This document shows, one piece after another, positions 20,317 to 25,043 of a stretch of DNA of 25,043 nucleotides. A program made the translations under genes and the position numbers. A model generated the notes under the pieces. The model ran no database searches, was not told the DNA's origin, and saw only the letters and a program-made list of their open reading frames with translations. The stretch spans positions 1 through 25,043 of the forward strand of contig JAIPMN010002024.1 of the NCBI GenBank assembly GCA_020650975.1, given 5' to 3'. Every line of letters starts with the position of its first letter. The stretch's first letter is position 1. The stretch is from Apostichopus californicus (Eukaryota > Echinodermata > Holothuroidea > Aspidochirotida > Stichopodidae).

Positions 20317-23096
20317 TTTTGACTCTCGCCAGTCTGTGTTCATGCAGAAGTGACAAAGGCAATTAACAGGAGATCTTGGGTTTGCATGATGCCTAGAGCA
20401 TTCACTCTATAATGTTGAAAACTAAGGAAGATCACGATTGGTCCTGAGTATGTGAGCATTCACACTTGACAACGTTGATTGCCCTTACAGTATCATATAT
20501 CCCTTGCTTTCTCGAATGTGAACAAGTTGTGAACGAGCCTTCAGTATAATGTGCTCTTAAGATGTTTTCACTTAAACTCATGATCAGGTAACATCTACAT
20601 AGATCTCTCACTCAGAGAGGGTTTTTTTTTTTTTTAAGTCATTACTAGACAGGGTTACACTGGGCTAAGCAAGGTACAGTAAATTTATTGGGATATGGAT
20701 CTTTACAAGTTGAGCAGAAAGAGTTTTGTAACAAGTATCTGTGGGTAATTAGTAATCCATCACAGTTTTACAAATAAGTGTATCATGAGCTACAAGTCTG
20801 GAAGTGAATTAAATGAAATGTCCTCCAACTTGTCATCATGGAAAGTGCACTTTGGTATCTGCATAACCAGATTTCTATTGATCTCAATATATCTGTGCCA
20901 CCATTACCTCAATACATACAGTAATCACAGGTTAACTCTATGGTTCATTTTTGAAAAACAGGAGGTACTGTACCTATTACACTGATAATATCACTGATAA
21001 CTTACTTCTAAGTACAATATTTAATAGTCATTCAGAATTTTTGTAAGTCTTGTCTCAATTAGGTCATCGTGTATAGGTATACCTGCAAAGGAGGCCTGGG
21101 TTTAGGCATCCAGTGCAGGTGTGTCACCATGCTGAACCACTAGAGCGTTCATATATTGTTATGTTATACTTTGAAACGGGATATATGTCACTGATACGGT
21201 TGTATTGCATACAGAGACAATTACAGTGTGTGCACGATGTACTTCCATACTGTACTTTATTAGTATTGGTATTTAGTATACAGCAAAGTGTGTGCTAATA
21301 TTATGATATTCTGTGAATTGACACAGTTTCAGAGGATATTGCCGAGAAGAAGAGGAATAAATAAAACAAGAGAAGAAAAAGAGGCCTGACTTTTCGGGTG
21401 GTTATAGAATTGACGGACTTTCAGGGGTGTTTATGGAAAAAGGAAAATTTACTAAATATAGTGTGTATTTAGACAGCTTATTATGAGTAATGACATGTAT
21501 TATCCAGGAGTAACTAGTCAGTTTGAATTGAAAAAAAAAGGTCCACACTGAGATGACTTAACCAGAAAGTTTATAACTTAGCTGGGAACTGAACAGGAAA
21601 TCATTAAATTTATAACACAGACTAATAAACAAGAGGTTTCCTATGTGGACATATATAGCTAATCAGCTACAAACATATTTAACCCTAAAGAAACTAGGAC
21701 ATGACAAACTGCAGAATGTGAACTTGAATCAAAGGTTCACATTAAAATAACAACTCATTGCTCTCACCAGGGAGTTTGCCAGAGACTCTCCCTATACTCA
21801 CTCACACAGTAAAGTCTTAAAGGCTGACCTAATGTTATGCACATTTATATAGCCTGCTGTGGTTATAATGCTGGAAGTATGCATTACTACCAGGCATGCA
21901 TTGTACAGACTGTCATTCATGAATGGAGATGCTTTGTTCTGGGTTTAGAGGTCAGAACATTAATACCGATCTTGATAGATTATCATACCTTTGCCCAGAT
22001 TTGATGTCTCTGTGAATTGCCAACTCTGAAACAGGTAGATTGAACATAGGAAATATACTGTAAGCTATTGCAACTGGGAAAGATATTTTCATCATCTAGC
22101 TAAGTTTCTTGCATACATGTATCAGCATTGATACCAGGAACAGCACAACTTTCATAACAAATGATGTAACATAATGATTCAACTTTTTATTGAGGAAGTT
22201 GCTTCTCATGTCATTGTTAGATGATAATTAGATGTTTTAACATAGTGTAAGGGCAAGTGCTTGATGTTGTAAACAATACTGTTATTCATGCAGTCATTTT
22301 GGGTGAAGATGTTCTAGAAGTTAGTGATCTTATATTAAACTGTCCAATCTAAATTGTCTGTTCATCGGTGTCTCTTAATGTGTTCTTAGTTTGTTTTGGT
22401 TTCAAGTTAACCTCTGAAGAAAGTCCTACTAGTATTGTAGTAGTATGGCAATGTCAGGCCCTCTAACTTCAACATATTTACCCACACAGGCTTTTTGCAG
22501 TCGATAAGCAGTTCGCTAACAGGTTTATCTCTCTTTGATCTTTGAAATGATGGTAGATTTTCTTCCATTTCATGTAAATAGTATTTCAGTGTTGAGTCTA
22601 TGGATGTTCCCTTGGGAAGTTTTAATAGAGTAAAGTTAGTACAGTGAACTCCATGGATATCTTTATGACAGCTGTTTTGGGTTGTACCAGATAAACTGTA
22701 GCATATATATATATATTATAATTGAACTGGTGCCCTCAGTGACCTTTGAATAGTTTTTGTGTACCTAGGGAAATGGGTCTCACTGTGCAAGCTTCCTTCT
22801 CTCTTTCATCTGAATAGATAATGATATAACTGTGTGTGTGTTTGTTTGTGTAAATTGAGGTAAGAACCTCTACTTTGTAATGTATTGCATTGTAGTTTGT
22901 ACAGCACTAGCAGCGTAGTTACCACAAATGATGTCATGTAGAGAGTACTTATGAAATTATCTAGGACAGTCAAGGATTATAATGAGCACTACTAAAAGTA
23001 CAACAATACGGTGCATTGATTGTATGATAAGGTTGGCATGACCTATAAGCTGAGTGTGGTTGAAGTAGTTATATGTAGTCTATATATATGTACACT

Positions 23097-23128
23097 CATG
23101 CACACACACACATGCATGCATGCATGCA
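23097..23128. repeat. alternating purine-pyrimidine tract, (CA)n(TGCA)n
   Basis: CATG, then six CA units, then four TGCA units give 32 uninterrupted alternating pyrimidine-purine bases, the classic pattern for left-handed Z-DNA. CAT/CAG triplets follow at 23138-23158. Confidence 0.9.
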
Positions 23129-23900
23129 AAGTGTGCCATCATCATCAGCAGCAGCAGGACATGTCAATTTCCTGGTTGATAGGGTCATTAATACACAGAT
23201 TAAGTGGTATATGTCATACTGTACTACATTACATTACTGAATAGGGAAACTCTGCCAAGAGCCACAGCGAGAACTGTCTTTCTTTCATGTCTCTTCTCAA
23301 TTGCTGAGGATACTGATATGTAATTAGATTTACGGTACTTCAAGTGACACTATCCGACAATGGATTGTGTTGGAAATTGGAGGTCTCTCTATCTTTAATA
23401 TAAGTCTAAAATCAAAATATAAAAAGGAAATGAAATAGTTTTTCTTTATATTGCAGCATTGGTGGAAGATAATGATATGGGTAGATTATTTAAAGTTGAT
23501 GGCATTTGTTGAATTCACCTGGCATGTCATTTATTTAATACCGTATGAATTTGTAGAAGGCAAGGAATCCACAAAACGATTTTCCTCTCAGCTTTGATTT
23601 CTAATGTCATAATTCCTAGCACTTCCATACTAGTGATGTACTACTACTGTACAGTGTACAGTATGCATAGACAAGTAACATCCCCCTCCCTGTAATATCA
23701 TCTACATATTGAGATTGAAGCATTACTATGTTAAATACCTGGTTCAGGTTGTGCACTGAATGTTTCTACTTTCTGGTGCCTACTGTATGTTCTGCAATTA
23801 TATGATTGATGTGAGTTTGCACATGAATGTGGTTAAACATGTAGCTTGCAAGTCAGAGCTCCTAGCATTTAGTGTTACTCTTACAAGCCTGCCAAGCTTC

Positions 23901-23944
23901 TCCCCCCCCCCCCTTCCCTCTCTCTCTTCCCTCTCTCTCTTCCC
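23901..23944 (+). repeat. poly-C followed by CT-rich tract
   Basis: A 12-base C run is followed by two copies of TTCCCTCTCTCTC-like sequence. It is a pure pyrimidine strand, resembling a long polypyrimidine tract but with no AG just after it. Confidence 0.85.
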
Positions 23945-24523
23945 AAAGGTGTATACCTGGAGATTGATACCTAAAACATGGATATTTCACAGAACATACT
24001 AAACTCGGATAAAACCCAAAACAATTTTCAACATTCCATCAAGTTAATTTTGTTCAGCATTACTTCCTTGGCAGCTATATGTGACTTAGTATATTTATAC
24101 AAACAGAATTCCACGACTCCATGTTACATACATACTTTACATTGGTTTACTGACCAGTGTAAGATTCTGCAAGTGGCATTTGGAGTTCCCTCGGTGATAT
24201 GACACTGTATGTCAGTCTCACAGTAAAGCCATGAGAGTCGGCAGGTATGCTCTTAATTGGTAAAAGCATCTAGTTGTGTAATTCTTAACCCCAACAGACT
24301 AGTGTTGTCATAACCTACCGCAGTATCAAATTTTTGCTTGATCTTAAAATGGACATTTGAAAGCATGTGAATTATTTTATAGTTCCCTCTATGTTTGTCA
24401 TTTGAAAATATTTAGTCATGTTTATCATAAGTGTGAGAATTTTTCCAGCAAAATACCACAATTTTGTTAATATTTCTTTCTTTGCAATTATCATTTTTTT
24501 TCTTTCCCTATCTTTCTCTGCAG

Positions 24524-24573
24524 GACAACTCACACAATAACCAGACAAAAGGCAGTGAAGAAGAGACGACACA
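24524..24573 (+). CDS. internal coding exon, 50 nt, same gene
   Basis: The acceptor is strong: a T/C tract ending CTTTCTCTGCAG at 24523. The donor ACA|GTAAGTCCC at 24574 is a full consensus. Read in phase 0, as left by the 43-nt exon, it gives DNSHNNQTKGSEEETT plus two bases of a codon (CA) completed in the next exon, outside the window. The peptide is polar, rich in N, E, T and S, and continues the acidic character of the first exon. The alternative frame reads TTHTITRQKAVKKRRH and is also open, with a nuclear-localisation-like KKRR; it needs the basic frame in the first exon. The third frame contains TAA early. A gene-level identity cannot be given from 31 residues of low-complexity sequence. 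Confidence 0.72.
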
Positions 24574-24588
24574 GTAAGTCCCGGTTTC

Positions 24589-24630
24589 TTTCAGCCTCCT
24601 TCTTTCAGCCTCCTTCTTTCAGCCTCCTTC
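24589..24630 (+). repeat. 3 x 14-bp repeat resembling splice acceptors
   Basis: Three exact copies of TTTCAGCCTCCTTC start 15 bases after the donor. Each copy supplies a pyrimidine tract and the next supplies TTTCAG, so two or three consensus-like 3' splice sites occur in a row. They are too close to the donor for normal use. Confidence 0.95.
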
Positions 24631-24667
24631 CTTCTTCATGTCAAGTACTGACCTTTAACCAGGGTTC

Positions 24668-24797
24668 GGTTTCTTCCGGAAGAAACCTATTTCTTCCGGG
24701 GACGTGGAAGAAACTGGAAGAAACCTGTTTCTTCCGGGGTTTCTTCCAGTTTCTTCCGGAAGAAACTGGAAGAAATCGGAAGAAACTGGAAGAAACT
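24668..24797. repeat. nested palindromes of a GAAGAAACTG unit
   Basis: The region consists of 10-bp GAAGAAACTG/GAAGAAACCT units and their inverse. Two perfect palindromes stand out: 24668-24687 (20 bp, GGTTTCTTCC then its inverse) and 24740-24775 (36 bp, centred on CC|GG at 24757/24758). Because of the symmetry both strands stay open for over 60 codons, which explains opposing open frames here. TTCCGGAA cores resemble ETS or heat-shock factor sites, but the repeat origin makes that a weak argument. Confidence 0.95.
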
Positions 24798-25043
24798 GTG
24801 AAAATTGGCTTATAAGCAGCACAGCCCACATACATGATAAAGAGACAAATAGTTTACCACCATCTGACTGAAATGCATACCATTGAAACCATTAACATAT
24901 GATATTTTTGTTTTGATTATAATTTTGGGTTGTCTTCCTACACCAAAAGATGTTTGCTTATAAATCACAATATTGAAGGACTACAGGTACTTATCATCTC
25001 GCGATCCCCCCATCAACCAGAATTGCATAACTGGCCATACTGT

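Larger units (their letters stand above)
7661..24523 (+). other. 16.9-kb intron between the two exons
   Basis: It starts with a strong GTAAGT donor and ends with a pyrimidine tract and CTCTGCAG. It holds two LINE remnants, one TTAA-type and one hAT-type element, a minisatellite and several simple repeats. The LINE remnants are both antisense to the host gene. One low-confidence cassette exon (19252-19305) is suggested. No other open frame looked coding. Further short exons could be hidden, since exons of 40-50 nt cannot be picked out reliably by eye. Confidence 0.6.
19306..24523. other. intron stretch before the second exon
   Basis: Nothing coding is supported here. It contains a GTA repeat, a G/A minisatellite, a poly-C tract, a Z-DNA-type tract, a (TA)n run near 22702-22717 and a C/CT tract. 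TACAGTA/TACTGTA motifs recur. The rest is plain AT-rich sequence. Confidence 0.5.
24574..25043 (+). other. downstream intron (partial)
   Basis: The intron begins GTAAGTCCC and runs off the window. Its first 225 bases are almost wholly repeat: a 3 x 14-bp pyrimidine repeat, then palindromic GAAGAAACTG/TTTCTTCC arrays. From about 24800 to the end I see nothing. Confidence 0.6.

Noticed and set aside
23457-23480. 24-nt microexon after TTTATATTGCAG
   Set aside because: The frame is open in phase 0 but the donor (GTAGAT) is poor and 8 codons carry no weight.
24555-24835. Opposing 64- and 86-residue open frames
   Set aside because: They run across an exon donor and the palindromic repeat, whose symmetry keeps both strands free of stops.

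Overview
The window looks like nuclear DNA of an animal, most likely a marine invertebrate. It is AT-rich, almost free of long open frames, and dotted with simple repeats, poly-C/poly-G tracts, decayed LINE retrotransposons and small cut-and-paste transposon derivatives. The hAT-type and TTAA-type non-autonomous elements beside CR1/L2-like LINE remnants would suit an echinoderm or a similar marine invertebrate, but nothing here fixes the species. No bacterial-style genes, CRISPR arrays, tRNAs or rRNAs were seen.

The coding content I can support is two very short internal exons of one plus-strand gene: 7618-7660 (43 nt) and 24524-24573 (50 nt). Each has a polypyrimidine-AG acceptor and a GTAAGT donor. 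Their phases fit: the first ends on a codon boundary and the second opens there in the same frame. Together they encode about 31 hydrophilic, acidic residues of a probably disordered segment. I do not recognise the gene. The rest of the window is intron: 1-7617 upstream, 7661-24523 (16.9 kb) between the exons, and 24574-25043 downstream. Two weaker exon candidates, 3571-3657 and 19252-19305, are listed at low confidence.

Layout of the introns, left to right: a possible 182-bp TTAA-flanked MITE (2404-2585); a 26-bp duplication (4152-4200); poly-C and poly-G tracts; the first exon with a purine tract and a 4 x 15-bp tandem repeat just downstream; a minus-strand L2/CR1-like LINE fragment with RT C-terminal coding and a 3' stem-loop (about 8480-8965); a second minus-strand LINE 3' end (about 10757-11140); a 1,253-bp TTAA-flanked transposon derivative with an internal 220-bp tandem duplication (11986-13238); a complete 391-bp hAT MITE with a perfect 8-bp target duplication (15031-15421); a G-quadruplex-capable tract followed by a 14-copy, roughly 49-bp minisatellite (15964-16686); GAG, GTA and purine repeats (17.6-20.2 kb); a Z-DNA-type alternating tract (23097-23128); and, just past the second exon, a 3 x 14-bp repeat resembling splice acceptors and then a set of nested palindromes (24668-24797).

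The most notable points are that the two exons have individually frame-breaking lengths that sum to a multiple of three, and that unusual palindromic, acceptor-like sequence lies directly downstream of the second exon's donor. I saw no clear sign of a new biological system. The rest is ordinary intron and repeat biology.
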